From: Clusia tigrina
Lineage: Eukaryota; Arthropoda; Insecta; Diptera; Clusiidae
NCBI GenBank assembly: GCA_920105625.2
Contig: OV050032.1
Span: 100,734,542 to 100,798,541, forward strand
DNA: 64,000 nucleotides
Direction: 5' to 3'
Part shown: positions 36,988 to 49,330 of the stretch, one piece after another
How positions within the stretch are numbered: the stretch's first letter is position 1
How the letters are laid out: every line of letters begins with the position of its first letter
Position numbers and translations under genes: made by a program
The notes under the pieces: generated by a model
The model's input: only the letters and a program-made list of their open reading frames with translations
Databases searched by the model: none
What the model was told of the DNA's origin: nothing

Positions 36988-38358
36988 TTGCAACATACAA
37001 ATGCTTGTAACTTTTTACTGGAGCGTCATAAAACCTTGAAATTTTGTAACAATGAAGTACCCGAGCTTCTTGTCAATTTAAGCCATCGCTCAAAGCTATG
37101 CTACCCTAGAGTCCCAAATCAAACACTGAAAAAACTTCAAATGGCCCTAACTCTTTACGGTACGTCCTACACCTATCAAAGTTGGCAACAGTCAAATGCT
37201 TGTAACTCTTTACTGGAGCGTCATAAAACCTTGAAATTTTGTAACAATGAAGTACCCGAGCCTCTTGTCAATTTAAGCTATCGCTCAAAGCTATGCTACC
37301 CTAGAGTCCCAAATCAAACACTGATAAAACTTCAAACGCCCCTAACTTCTTTACGGTACGTCCTACACCTATCAAAGTTGGCAACATTCAAATGCTTGTA
37401 ACTTTTTACTGGAGCATCATAAAACCTTGAAATTTTGTAACAATAAAGTACTCGAGCCTCTTGCCAATTTAAGCCATCGCTCAAAGCTATGCTACCCTAG
37501 AGTCCCAAATCAAACACTGATAAAACTTCAAACGCCCCTAACTTCTTTACGGTACGTCCTACAGCTATGAAAGTTTGCAACATACAAATGCTTGTAACAT
37601 TTTACTGGAGCGTCATAAAACCTTGAAATTTTGTAACAATGAAGTACCCGAGCCTCTTGTCAATTAAAGCTATCGCTCAAAGCTATGCTACCCTAGAGTC
37701 CCAAATCAAACACTGATAAAACTTCAAATGGCCCTAACTTCTATACGGTACGTCCTACACGTATCAAAGTTTGCAACATACAAATGCTTGTAACTTTTTA
37801 CTGGAGCGTCATAAAACCTTGAAATTTTGTAACAATGAAGTACCCGAGCCTCTTGTCAATTTAAGCTATCGCTCAAAACTATGCTTCCCTAGAGTCCCAA
37901 ATCAAACACTGATAAAACTTCAAACGCCCCTAACTTCTTTACGGTACGTCCTACACCTATCAAAGTTTGCAACATACAAATGCTTGTAACGTTTTACTGG
38001 AGCGTCATAAAACCTTGAAATTTTGTAACAATGAAGTGCTCGAGCCTCTTGTCAAGTTAAGCCATCGCTCAAAGCTATGCTACCTTAGAGTCCCAAATCA
38101 AACACTGATAAAACTTCAAACGCCCCTAACTTCTTTACGGTACGTCCTACACCTATCAAAGTTTGCAACATACAAATGCTTGTAACTTTTTACTGGAGCG
38201 TCATAAAACCTTGAAATTTTGTAACAATAAAGTACTCGAGCCTCTTGTCAATTTAAGCTATCGCTCAAAACTATGCTACCCTAGAGTCCCAAATCAAACA
38301 CTGATAAAACTTCAAACGCCCCTAACTTCTGTACGGTATGTCCTACACCTATCAAAGT
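36988..38358 (+). repeat. Module with the order of 12-mer types 1(variant)-2-3-4-5-6-7
   Basis: Monomers at 37183, 37379, 37575, 37771, 37967 and 38163 carry in order: CTCTTTACTGG; CTTGCCAATTT with TATGAAAGTTTGC; CAATTAAAGC with AAATGGCCC; a CCCGAGCCTC/AAAACTATG monomer; TAACGTTTT with GTGCTCGAG; XhoI/AAAACTATG. This is the same order as types 2 to 7 of the HOR after 46.9 kb, about 10 kb away. A 1-bp deletion (CTAACTCTTTACGG near 37150) lies just upstream. Confidence 0.8.
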
Positions 38359-39338
38359 TTGCAACATACAAATGCTTGTAACGTTTTACTGGAGCGTCAT
38401 AAAACCTTGAAATTTTGTAACAATGAAGTGCTCGAGCATCTTGTCAATTTAAGCTATCGCTCAAAGTTATGCTACCCTAGAGTCCCAAATCAAACACTGA
38501 TAAAACTTCAAACGCCCCTAAATTCTATACGGTACGTCCTACACCTATCAAAGTTTGCAACATACAAATGCTTGTAACTTTTTACTGGAGCGTCATAAAA
38601 CCTTGAAATTTTGTAACAATAAAGTACTCGAGCCTCTTGTCAATTTAAGCCATCGCTCAAAGCTATGCTACCCTAGAGTCCCAAATCAAACACTGATAAA
38701 ACTTCAAAGGGCCCTAACTTCTTTACGGTACGTCCTACACCTATCAAAGTTGGCAACATTCAAATGCTTGTAACTTTTTACTGGAGCGTCATAAAACCTT
38801 GAAATTTTGTAACAATGAAGTACCCGAGCCTCTTGTCAATTTAAGCTATCGCTCAAAGCTATGCTACCCTAGAGTCCCAAATCAAACACTGATAAAACTT
38901 CAAACGCCCCTAACTTCTTTACGGTACGTCCTACACCTATCAAAGTTTGCAACATACAAATGCTTGTAATCTTTTACTGGAGCGTAATAAAACCTTGAAA
39001 TTTTGTAACAATGAAGTACCCGAGCTTCTTGTCAATTTAAGCCATCGCTCAAAGCTATGCTACCCTTGAGTCCCAAATCAAACACTGATAAAACTTCAAA
39101 TGGCCCTAACTTCTATACGGTACGTCCTACACCTATCAAAGTTTGCAACATACAAATGCTTGTAAATTTTTACTGGAGCGTCATAAAACCTTGAAATTTT
39201 GTAACAATAAAGTACTCGAGCCTCTTGTCAATTTAAGCCATCGCTCAAAGCTATGCTTCCCTAGAGTCCCAAATCAAACACTGATAAAACTTCAAACGCC
39301 CCTAACTTCTTTACGGTACGTCCTACACCTATCAAAGT
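38163..39338 (+). repeat. 6-monomer derivative of the 7-mer HOR
   Basis: Shares CTAAATTCTATACGG (near 38521), CAAAGGGCCC (near 38706) and TAATCTTTTACTGG (near 38969) with the 7-monomer units at 34048 and 35420 but has one monomer fewer. The monomer at 38359 begins as a GTGCTCGAG copy and ends with the CTAAATTC variant, so it looks like the fusion point. Confidence 0.8.
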
Positions 39339-40318
39339 TTGCAACATACAAATGCTTGTAACTTTTTACTGGAGCGTCATAAAATCTTGAAATTTTGTAA
39401 CAATAAAGTACTCGAGCCTCTTGTCAATTTAAGCTATCGCTCAAAACTATGCTACCCTAGAGTCCCAAATCAAACACTGATAAAACTTCAAACGCCCCTA
39501 ACTTCTATACGGTACGTCCTACACCTATCAAAGTTTGCAACATACAAATGCTTGTAACTTTTTACTGGAGCGTCATAAAACCTTGAAATTTTGTAACAAT
39601 GAAGTACCCGAGCTTCTTGTCAATTTAAGCCATCGCTCAAAGCTATGCTACCCTTGAGTCCCAAATCAAACACTGATAAAACTTCAAATGGCCCTAACTT
39701 CTATACGGTACGTCCTACACCTATCAGAGTTTGCAACATACAAATGCTTGTAATTTTTTACTGGAGCGTCATAAAACCTTGAAATTTTGTAACAATAAAG
39801 TACTCGAGCCTCTTGTCAATTTAAGCCATCGCTCAAAGCTATGCTTCCCTAGAGTCCCAAATCAAACACTGATAAAACTTCAAACGCCCCTAACTTCTTT
39901 ACGGTACGTCCTACACCTATCAAAGTTTGCAACATACAAATGCTTGTAACTTTTTACTGGAGCGTCATAAAATCTTGAAATTTTGTAACAATAAAGTACT
40001 CGAGCCTCTTGTCAATTTAAGCTATCGCTCAAAACTATGCTACCCTAGAGTCCCAAATCAAACACTGATAAAACTTCAAACGCCCCTAACTTCTATACGG
40101 TACGTCCTACACCTATCAAAGTTTGCAACATACAAATGCTTGTAACTTTTCACTGGAGCGTCATAAAACCTTGAAATTTTGTAACAATGAAGTACCCGAG
40201 CTTCTTGTCAATTTAAGCCATCGCTCAAAGCTATGCTACCCTTGAGTCCCAAATCAAACACTGATAAAACTTCAAATGGCCCTAACTTCTATACGGTACG
40301 TCCTACACCTATCAAAGT
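39143..40318 (+). repeat. Tandem 3-monomer duplication (2 x 588 bp)
   Basis: Three monomers (ATGCTTCCC; AAAATCTTGAAATTTTG; CGAGCTTC with CCCTTGAG) occur at 39143-39730 and again at 39731-40318. The private AAAATCTTG variant near 39382 and 39970 and the ATGCTTCCC monomer confirm the register. Confidence 0.88.
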
Positions 40319-43019
40319 TTGCAACATACAAATGCTTGTAATTTTTTACTGGAGCGTCATAAAACCTTGAAATTTTGTAACAATGAAGAACCCGAGCCTC
40401 TTGTCAATTTAAGCTATCGCTCAAAACTATGCTACCCTAGAGTCCCAAATCAAACACTGATAAAACTTCAAACTCCCCTAACTTCTTTACGGTACGTCTT
40501 ACACCTATCAAAGTTTGCAACATACAAATGCTTGTAACTTTTTACTGGAGCGTCATAAAACCTTGAAAATTTGTAACAATGAAGTACCCGAGCCTCTTGT
40601 CAATTTAAGCTATCGCTCAAAGCTATGCTACGCTTGAGTCCCAAATCAAACACTGATAAAACTTCAAACGCCCCTAACTTCTATACGGTACGTCCTACAC
40701 CTATCAAAGTTAGCAACATACAAATGCTTGTAACTTTTTACTGGAGGGTCATAAAACCTTGAAATTTTGTAACAATAAAGTGCTCGAGCCTCTTGTCCAT
40801 TTAAGCCATCGCTCAAAGGTATGCTACCCTAGAGTCCCAAATCAAACACTGATAAAACTTCAAATGGCCCTAACTTCTTTACGGTACGTCCTACACCTAT
40901 CAAAGTTGGCAACATTCAAATGCTTGTAACTCTTTACTGGAGCGTCATAAAACCTTGAAATTTTGTAACAATGAAGTACCCGAGCCTCTTGTCAATTTAA
41001 GCTATCGCTCAAAGCTATGCTGCCCTAGAGTCCCAAATCAAACACTGATAAAACTTCAAACGCCCCTAACTTCTTTACGGTACGTCCTACACCTATCAAA
41101 GTTGGCAACATTCAAATGCTTGTAACTTTTTACTGGAGCGTCATAAAACCTTGAAATTTTGTAACAATAAAGTACTCGAGCCTCTTGCCAATTTAAGCCA
41201 TCGCTCAAAGCTATGCTACCCTAGAGTCCCAAATCAAACACTGATAAAATTTCAAACGCCCCTAACTTCTTTACGGTACGTCCTACACCTATGAAAGTTT
41301 GCAACATATAAATGCTTGTAACTTTTTACTGGAGCGTCATAAAACCTTGAAATTTTGTAACAATAAAGTACTCGAGCCTCTTGTCAATTTAAGCTATCGC
41401 TCAAGACTATGCTACCCTAGAGTCCCAAATCAAACACTGATAAAACTTCAAACGCCCCTAACTTCTATACGGTACGTCCTACACCTATCAAAGTTGGCAA
41501 CATTCAAATGCTGGCAACTTTTTACTGGAGCGTCATAAAACCTTGAAATTTTGTAACAATGAAGTACCCGAGCCTCTTGTCAATTTAAGCTATCGCTGAA
41601 AGCTATGCTACCCTAGAGTCCCAAATCAAACACTGATAAAACTTCAAACGCCCCTAACTTCTTTACGGTACGTCCTATACCTATCAAAGTTGGCAACATT
41701 CAAATGCTTGTAACCTTTTACTGGAGCGTCATAAAACCTTGAAATTTTGTAACAATAAAGTACTCGAGCCTCTTGTCAATTTAAGCCATCGCTCAAAGCT
41801 ATGCTACCCTAGAGTCCCAAATCAAACACTGATAAAACTTCAAACGCCCCTAACTTCTTTACGGTACGTCCTACACCTATCAAAGTTTGCAACATACAAA
41901 TGCTTGTAACTTTTTACTGGAGCGTCATAAAACCTTGAAATTTTGTAACAATAAAGTACTCGAGCCTCTTGTCAATTTAAGCTATCGCTCAAAAATATGC
42001 TACCCTAGAGTCCCAAATCAAACACTGATAAAACTTCAAACGCCCCTAACTTATATACGGTACGTCCTACACCTATCAAAGTTGGCAACATTCAAATGCT
42101 TGTAACTTTTTACTGGAGCGTCATAAAACCTTGAAATTTTGTAACAATAAAGTACTCGAGCCTCTTGTCAATTTAAGCCATCGCTCAAAGCTATGCTTCC
42201 CTTGAGTCCCAAATCAAACACTGATAAAACTTCAAATGGCCCTAACTTCTATACGGTACGTCCTACACCTATCAAAGTTTGCAACATACAAATGCTTGAA
42301 ACTTTTTACTGGAGCGTCATAAGACCTTGAAATTTTGTAACAATGAAGAACCCGAGCCTCTTGTCAATTTAAGCTATCGCTCAAAACTATGCTACCCTAG
42401 AGTCCCAAATCAAACACTGATAAAACTTCAAACTCCCCTAACTTCTTTACGGTAAGTCCTACACCTATCAAAGTTGCAACATACAAATGCTTGTAACTTT
42501 TTACTGGAGCGTCATAAAACCTTGAAATTTTGTAACAATAAAGTACTCGAGGATTTTGTCAATTTAAGTTATCGCTGAAAGCTATGTTACCATACAGTCC
42601 CAAATCAAACATTGATAAAACTTCAAATGGCCCTAACTTCTATACGGTACGTCCTACACCTATCAAAGTTTGCAACATACAAATGCTTGTAACTTTTTAC
42701 TGGAGCGTCATAAAACCTTGAAATTTTGTAACAATGAAGTACCCGAGCCTCTTGTCAATTTAAGCTATCGCTCAAAACTATGCTACCCTAGAGTCCCAAA
42801 TCAAACACTGATAAAACTTCAAACTCCCCTAACTTCTTTACGGTAAGTCCTACACCTCTCAAAGTTGCAACATACAAATGCTTGTAACTTTTTACTGGAG
42901 CGTCATAAAACCTTGAAATTTTGTAACAATAAAGTACTCGAGGATTTTGTCAATTTAAGTTATCGCTGAAAGCTATGTTACCATACAGTCCCAAATCAAA
43001 CATTGATAAAACTTCAAAT
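39690..43019 (+). repeat. 3,330-bp tandem duplication, copy 1 (17 monomers)
   Basis: Private variants recur exactly 3,330 bp later: CTATCAGAG (39721, 43051), CACTGGAGCG, GGTACGTCTTACACC, CTTGAAAATTTG, CTCAAAGGTATG, GATAAAATTTC, GCTGGCAAC, CGTCCTATACC, CATAAGACC, GGTAAGTCC and GTTGCAAC. Length is 17 monomers minus two 1-bp deletions. The outer boundaries are placed by the point where the match stops and are uncertain by tens of bases. Confidence 0.92.
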
Positions 43020-43071
43020 GGCCCTAACTTCTATACGGTACGTCCTACACCTATCAGAGTTTGCAACATAC
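42290..43071 (+). repeat. Nested tandem dimer (2 x 391 bp)
   Basis: A GGTAAGTCC / GTTGCAAC monomer followed by a CTCGAGGATTTTG / GCTGAAAGCTATGTTACCATACAG monomer pair is present twice, 391 bp apart. GTTGCAAC lies at 42473 and 42864, each a 1-bp deletion of GTTTGCAAC. The pair is carried along into the 3,330-bp duplication (45803 and 46194). Confidence 0.9.
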
Positions 43072-46000
43072 AAATGCTTGTAATTTTTTACTGGAGCGTC
43101 ATAAAACCTTGAAATTTTGTAACAATAAAGTACTCGAGCCTCTTGTCAATTTAAGCCATCGCTCAAAGCTATGCTTCCCTAGAGTCCCAAATCAAACACT
43201 GATAAAACTTCAAACGCCCCTAACTTCTTTACGGTACGTCCTACACCTATCAAAGTTTGCAACATACAAATGCTTGTAACTTTTTACTGGAGCGTCATAA
43301 AATCTTGAAATTTTGTAACAATAAAGTACTCGAGCCTCTTGTCAATTTAAGCTATCGCTCAAAACTATGCTACCCTAGAGTCCCAAATCAAACACTGATA
43401 AAACTTCAAACGCCCCTAACTTCTATACGGTACGTCCTGCACCTATCAAAGTTTGCAACATACAAATGCTTGTAACTTTTCACTGGAGCGTCATAAAACC
43501 TTGAAATTTTGTAACAATGAAGTACCCGAGCTTCTTGTCAATTTAAGCCATCGCTCAAAGCTATGCTACCCTTGAGTCCCAAATCAAACACTGATAAAAC
43601 TTCAAATGGCCCTAACTTCTATACGGTACGTCCTACACCTATCAAAGTTTGCAACATACAAATGCTTGTAATTTTTTACTGGAGCGTCATAAAACCTTGA
43701 AATTTTGTAACAATGAAGAACCCGAGCCTCTTGTCAATTTAAGCTATCGCTCAAAACTATGCTACCCTAGAGTCCCAAATCAAACACTGATAAAACTTCA
43801 AACTCCCCTAACTTCTTTACGGTACGTCTTACACCTATCAAAGTTTGCAACATACAAATGCTTGTAACTTTTTACTGGAGCGTCATAAAACCTTGAAAAT
43901 TTGTAACAATGAAGTACCCGAGCCTCTTGTCAATTTAAGCTATCGCTCAAAGCTATGCTACGCTTGAGTCCCAAATCAAACACTGATAAAACTTCAAACG
44001 CCCCTAACTTCTATACGGTACGTCCTACACCTATCAAAGTTAGCAACATACAAATGCTTGTAACTTTTTACTGGAGGGTCATAAAACCTTGAAATTTTGT
44101 AACAATAAAGTGCTCGAGCCTCTTGTCCATTTAAGCCATCGCTCAAAGGTATGCTACCCTAGAGTCCCAAATCAAACACTGATAAAACTTCAAATGGCCC
44201 TAACTTCTTTACGGTACGTCCTACACCTATCAAAGTTGGCAACATTCAAATGCTTGTAACTCTTTACTGGAGCGTCATAAAACCTTGAAATTTTGTAACA
44301 ATGAAGTACCCGAGCCTCTTGTCAATTTAAGCTATCGCTCAAAGCTATGCTGCCCTAGAGTCCCAAATCAAACACTGATAAAACTTCAAACGCCCCTAAC
44401 TTCTTTACGGTACGTCCTACACCTATCAAAGTTGGCAACATTCAAATGCTTGTAACTTTTTACTGGAGCGTCATAAAACCTTGAAATTTTGTAACAATAA
44501 AGTACTCGAGCCTCTTGCCAATTTAAGCCATCGCTCAAAGCTATGCTACCCTAGAGTCCCAAATCAAACACTGATAAAATTTCAAACGCCCCTAACTTCT
44601 TTACGGTACGTCCTACACCTATGAAAGTTTGCAACATATAAATGCTTGTAACTTTTTACTGGAGCGTCATAAAACCTTGAAATTTTGTAACAATAAAGTA
44701 CTCGAGCCTCTTGTCAATTTAAGCTATCGCTCAAGACTATGCTACCCTAGAGTCCCAAATCAAACACTGATAAAACTTCAAACGCCCCTAACTTCTATAC
44801 GGTACGTCCTACACCTATCAAAGTTGGCAACATTCAAATGCTGGCAACTTTTTACTGGAGCGTCATAAAACCTTGAAATTTTGTAACAATGAAGTACCCG
44901 AGCCTCTTGTCAATTTAAGCTATCGCTGAAAGCTATGCTACCCTAGAGTCCCAAATCAAACACTGATAAAACTTCAAACGCCCCTAACTTCTTTACGGTA
45001 CGTCCTATACCTATCAAAGTTGGCAACATTCAAATGCTTGTAACCTTTTACTGGAGCGTCATAAAACCTTGAAATTTTGTAACAATAAAGTACTCGAGCC
45101 TCTTGTCAATTTAAGCCATCGCTCAAAGCTATGCTACCCTAGAGTCCCAAATCAAACACTGATAAAACTTCAAACGCCCCTAACTTCTTTACGGTACGTC
45201 CTACACCTATCAAAGTTTGCAACATACAAATGCTTGTAACTTTTTACTGGAGCGTCATAAAACCTTGAAATTTTGTAACAATAAAGTACTCGAGCCTCTT
45301 GTCAATTTAAGCTATCGCTCAAAAGTATGCTACCCTAGAGTCCCAAATCAAACACTGATAAAACTTCAAACGCCCCTAACTTATATACGGTACATCCTAC
45401 ACCTATCAAAGTTGGCAACATTCAAATGCTTGTAACTTTTTACTGGAGCGTCATAAAACCTTGAAATTTTGTAACAATAAAGTACTCGAGCCTCTTGTCA
45501 ATTTAAGCCATCGCTCAAAGCTATGCTTCCCTTGAGTCCCAAATCAAACACTGATAAAACTTCAAATGGCCCTAACTTCTATACGGTACGTCCTACACCT
45601 ATCAAAGTTTGCAACATACAAATGCTTGAAACTTTTTACTGGAGCGTCATAAGACCTTGAAATTTTGTAACAATGAAGAACCCGAGCCTCTTGTCAATTT
45701 AAGCTATCGCTCAAAACTATGCTACCCTAGAGTCCCAAATCAAACACTGATAAAACTTCAAACTCCCCTAACTTCTTTACGGTAAGTCCTACACCTATCA
45801 AAGTTGCAACATACAAATGCTTGTAACTTTTTACTGGAGCGTCATAAAACCTTGAAATTTTGTAACAATAAAGTACTCGAGGATTTTGTCAATTTAAGTT
45901 ATCGCTGAAAGCTATGTTACCATACAGTCCCAAATCAAACATTGATAAAACTTCAAATGGCCCTAACTTCTATACGGTACGTCCTACACCTATCAAAGTT

Positions 46001-46349
46001 TGCAACATACAAATGCTTGTAACTTTTTACTGGAGCGTCATAAAACCTTGAAATTTTGTAACAATGAAGTACCCGAGCCTCTTGTCAATTTAAGCTATCG
46101 CTCAAAACTATGCTACCCTAGAGTCCCAAATCAAACACTGATAAAACTTCAAACTCCCCTAACTTCTTTACGGTAAGTCCTACACCTATCAAAGTTGCAA
46201 CATACAAATGCTTGTAACTTTTTACTGGAGCGTCATAAAACCTTGAAATTTTGTAACAATAAAGTACTCGAGGATTTTGTCAATTTAAGTTATCGCTGAA
46301 AGCTATGTTACCATACAGTCCCAAATCAAACATTGATAAAACTTCAAAT
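43020..46349 (+). repeat. 3,330-bp tandem duplication, copy 2
   Basis: Nearly identical to copy 1. By eye I noticed only about five differences: CCTGCACC against CCTACACC near 43438, AAAAGTATG against AAAAATATG near 45320, GGTACATCC against GGTACGTCC near 45392, and CTATC against CTCTC near 46188 among them. This is one of the youngest events in the window. Confidence 0.92.
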
Positions 46350-46390
46350 GGCCCTAACTTCTATACGGTACGTCCTACACCTATCAAAGT

Positions 46391-46978
46391 TTGCAACATA
46401 CAAATGCTTGTAACTTTTTACTGGAGCGTCATAAAACCTTGAAATTTTGTAACAATGAAGTACCCGAGCCTCTTGTCAATTTAAGCTATCGCTCAAAACT
46501 ATGCTACCCTAGAGTCCCAAATCAAACACTGATAAAACTTCAAACGCCCCTAACTTCTTTACGGTACGTCCTAAAGCTATCACAGTTTGCAACATACAAA
46601 TGCTTGTAACGTTTTACTGGAGCGTCATAAAACCTTAAAATTTTGTCACAATGAAGTGCTCGAGCCTCTTGTCAATTTAAGCCATCGCTCAAAGCTATGC
46701 TACCCTTGAGTCCCAAATCAAACACTGATAAAACTTCAAATGGCTCTAACTTCTTTACGGTACGTCGTACACCTATCAAAGTTGGCAACATTCAAATGCT
46801 TGTAACTCTTTACTGGAGCGTCATAAAGCCTTGAAATTTTGTAACAATGAAGTACCCGAGCCTCTTGTCAATTTAAGCTATCGCTCAAAGCTATGCTACG
46901 CTTGAGTCCCAAATCAAATACTGATAAAACTTCAAACGCCCCTAACTTCTATACGGTACGTCCTACACCTATCAAAGT
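46391..46978 (+). repeat. Start of the 12-mer HOR domain (types 10-11-12)
   Basis: Three monomers directly after the 3,330-bp duplication carry CCTAAAGCTATC (type 10), TAACGTTTT with CCTTAAAATTTTG, GTGCTCGAG and CGTCGTACACC (type 11), and CTCTTTACTGG with CTACGCTTGAG (type 12). They precede the first type-1 monomer at 46979, so the HOR begins in mid-cycle here. Confidence 0.85.
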
Positions 46979-49330
46979 TTGCAACATACAAATGCTTGTA
47001 ACTTTTTACTGGAGGGTCATAAAACCTTGAAATTTTGTAACAATTAAGTACTCGAGCCTCTTGTTCTTTTAAGCCATCGCTCAAAGCTATGCTACCCTAG
47101 AGTCCCAAATCAAACACTGATAAAACTTCAAATGGCCCTAAGTTCTTTACGGTACGTCCTACACCTATCAAAGTTGGCAACATTCAAATGCTTGTAACTC
47201 TTTACTGGAGCGTCATAAAACCTTGAAATTTTGTAACAATGAAGTACCCGAGCCTCTTGTCAATTTAAGCTATCGCTCAAAGCTATGCTACCCTAGAGTC
47301 CCAAATCAAACACTGATAAAACTTCAAACGCCCCTAACTTCTTTACGGTACGTCCTACACCTATCAAAGTTGGCAACATTCAAATGCTTGTATCTTTTTA
47401 CTGGAGCGTCATAAAACCTTGAAATTTTGTAACAATAAAGTACTCGAGCCTCTTGCCAATTTAAGCCATCGCTCAAAGCTATGCTACCCTAGAGTCCCAA
47501 ATCAAACACTGATAAAACTTCAAACGCCCCTAACTTCTTTACGGTACGTCCTACACCTATGAAAGTTTGCAACATACAAATGCTTGTAACTTTTTACTGG
47601 AGCGTCATAAAACCTTGACATTTTGTAACAATGAAGTACCCGAGCCTCTTGTCAATTAAAGCTATCGCTCAAAGCTATGCTACCCTAGAGTCCCAAATCA
47701 AACACTGATAAAACTTCAAATGGCCCTAACTTCTATACGGTACGTCCTACACCTATCAAAGTTTGCAACATACAAATGCTTGTAACTTTTTACTGGAGCG
47801 TCATAAAACCTTGAAATTTTGTAACAATGAAGTAACCGAGCCTCTTGTCAATTTAAGCTATCGCTCAAAACTCTGCTACCCTAGAGTCCCAAATCAAACA
47901 CTGATAAAACTTCAAACGCCCCTAACTTATTTACGGTACGTCCTACACCTATCAAAGTTTGCAACATACAAATGCTTGTAACGTTTTACTGGAGCGTCAT
48001 AAAACCTTGAAATTTTGTAACAATGAAGTGCTCGAGCCTCTTGTCAATTTAAGCCATCGCTCAAAGCTATGCTACCCTAGAGTCCCAAATCAAACACTGA
48101 TAAAACTTCAAACGCCCCTAACTTCTTTACGGTACGTCCTACACCTATCAAAGTTTGCAACATACAAATGCTTGTAACTTTTTACTGGAGCGTCATAAAA
48201 CCTTGAAATTTTGTAACAATAAAGTACTCGAGCCTCTTGTCAATTTAAGCTATCGCTCAAAACTATGCTACCCTAGAGTCCCAAATCAAACACTGATAAA
48301 ACTTCAAACGCCCCTAACTTCTATACGGTACGTCCTACACCTATCAAAGTTGGCAACATTCAAATGCTTGTAACTTTTTACTGGAGCGTCATAAAACCTT
48401 GAAATTTTGTAACAATAAAGTACTCGAGGATCTTGTCAATTTAAGTTATCGCTCAAAGCTATGCTACCCTAGAGTCCCAAATCAAACACTGATAAAACTT
48501 CAAATGGTCCTAACTACTATACAGTACGTCCTACACTTATCAAAGTTTGCAACATACAAATGCATGTAACGTTTTACTGGAGCGTCATAAAACCTTGAAA
48601 TTTTGTAACAATGAAGTGCTCGAGCCTCTTGTCAATTTAAGCCATCGCTCAAAGCTATGCTACCCTTGAGTCCCAAATCAAACACTGATAAAACTTCAAA
48701 TGGCCCTAACTTCTATACGGTACGTCCTACACCTATCAAAGTTAGCAACATACAAATGCTTGTAACTTTTTACTGGAGCGTCATAAAACCTTGAAATTTT
48801 GTAACAATGAAGTACCCGAGCCTCTTGTCAATTGAAGCTATCGCTCAAAACTATGCTACCCTAGAGTCCCAAATCAAACACTGATAAAACCTCAAACGCC
48901 CCTAACTTCTTTACGGTACGTCCTAAAGCTATCAAAGTTTGCAACATACAAATGCTTGTAACGTTTTACTGGAGCGTCATAAAACCTTAAAATTTTGTAA
49001 CAATGAAGTGCTCGAGCCTCTTGTCAATTTAAGCCATCGCTCAAAGCTAAACTACCCTTGAGTCCCAAATCAAACACTGATAAAACTTCAAATGGCCCTA
49101 ACTTCTTTACGGTACATCGTACACCTATCAAAGTTGGCAAAATTCAAATGCTTGTAACTCTTTACTGGAGCGTCATAAAACCTTCAAATTTTGTAACAAT
49201 GAAGTACCCGAGCCTCTTGTCAATTTAAGCTATCGCTCAAAGCTATGCTACGCGTGAGTCCCAAATCAAACACTGATAAAACTTCAAACGCCCCTAACTT
49301 CTATACGGTACGTCCTACACCTATCAAAGT
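46979..49330 (+). repeat. 12-mer HOR, unit 1 (2,352 bp)
   Basis: A full 12-monomer cycle beginning with the GGAGGGTCAT monomer (here with TTGTTCTTTT). It matches unit 2 monomer by monomer, including ACTACTATACAGTACG, GCATGTAACGTTTT, CAATTGAAGC, AAACTACCCTTGAG and CTACGCGTGAG. Confidence 0.93.
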
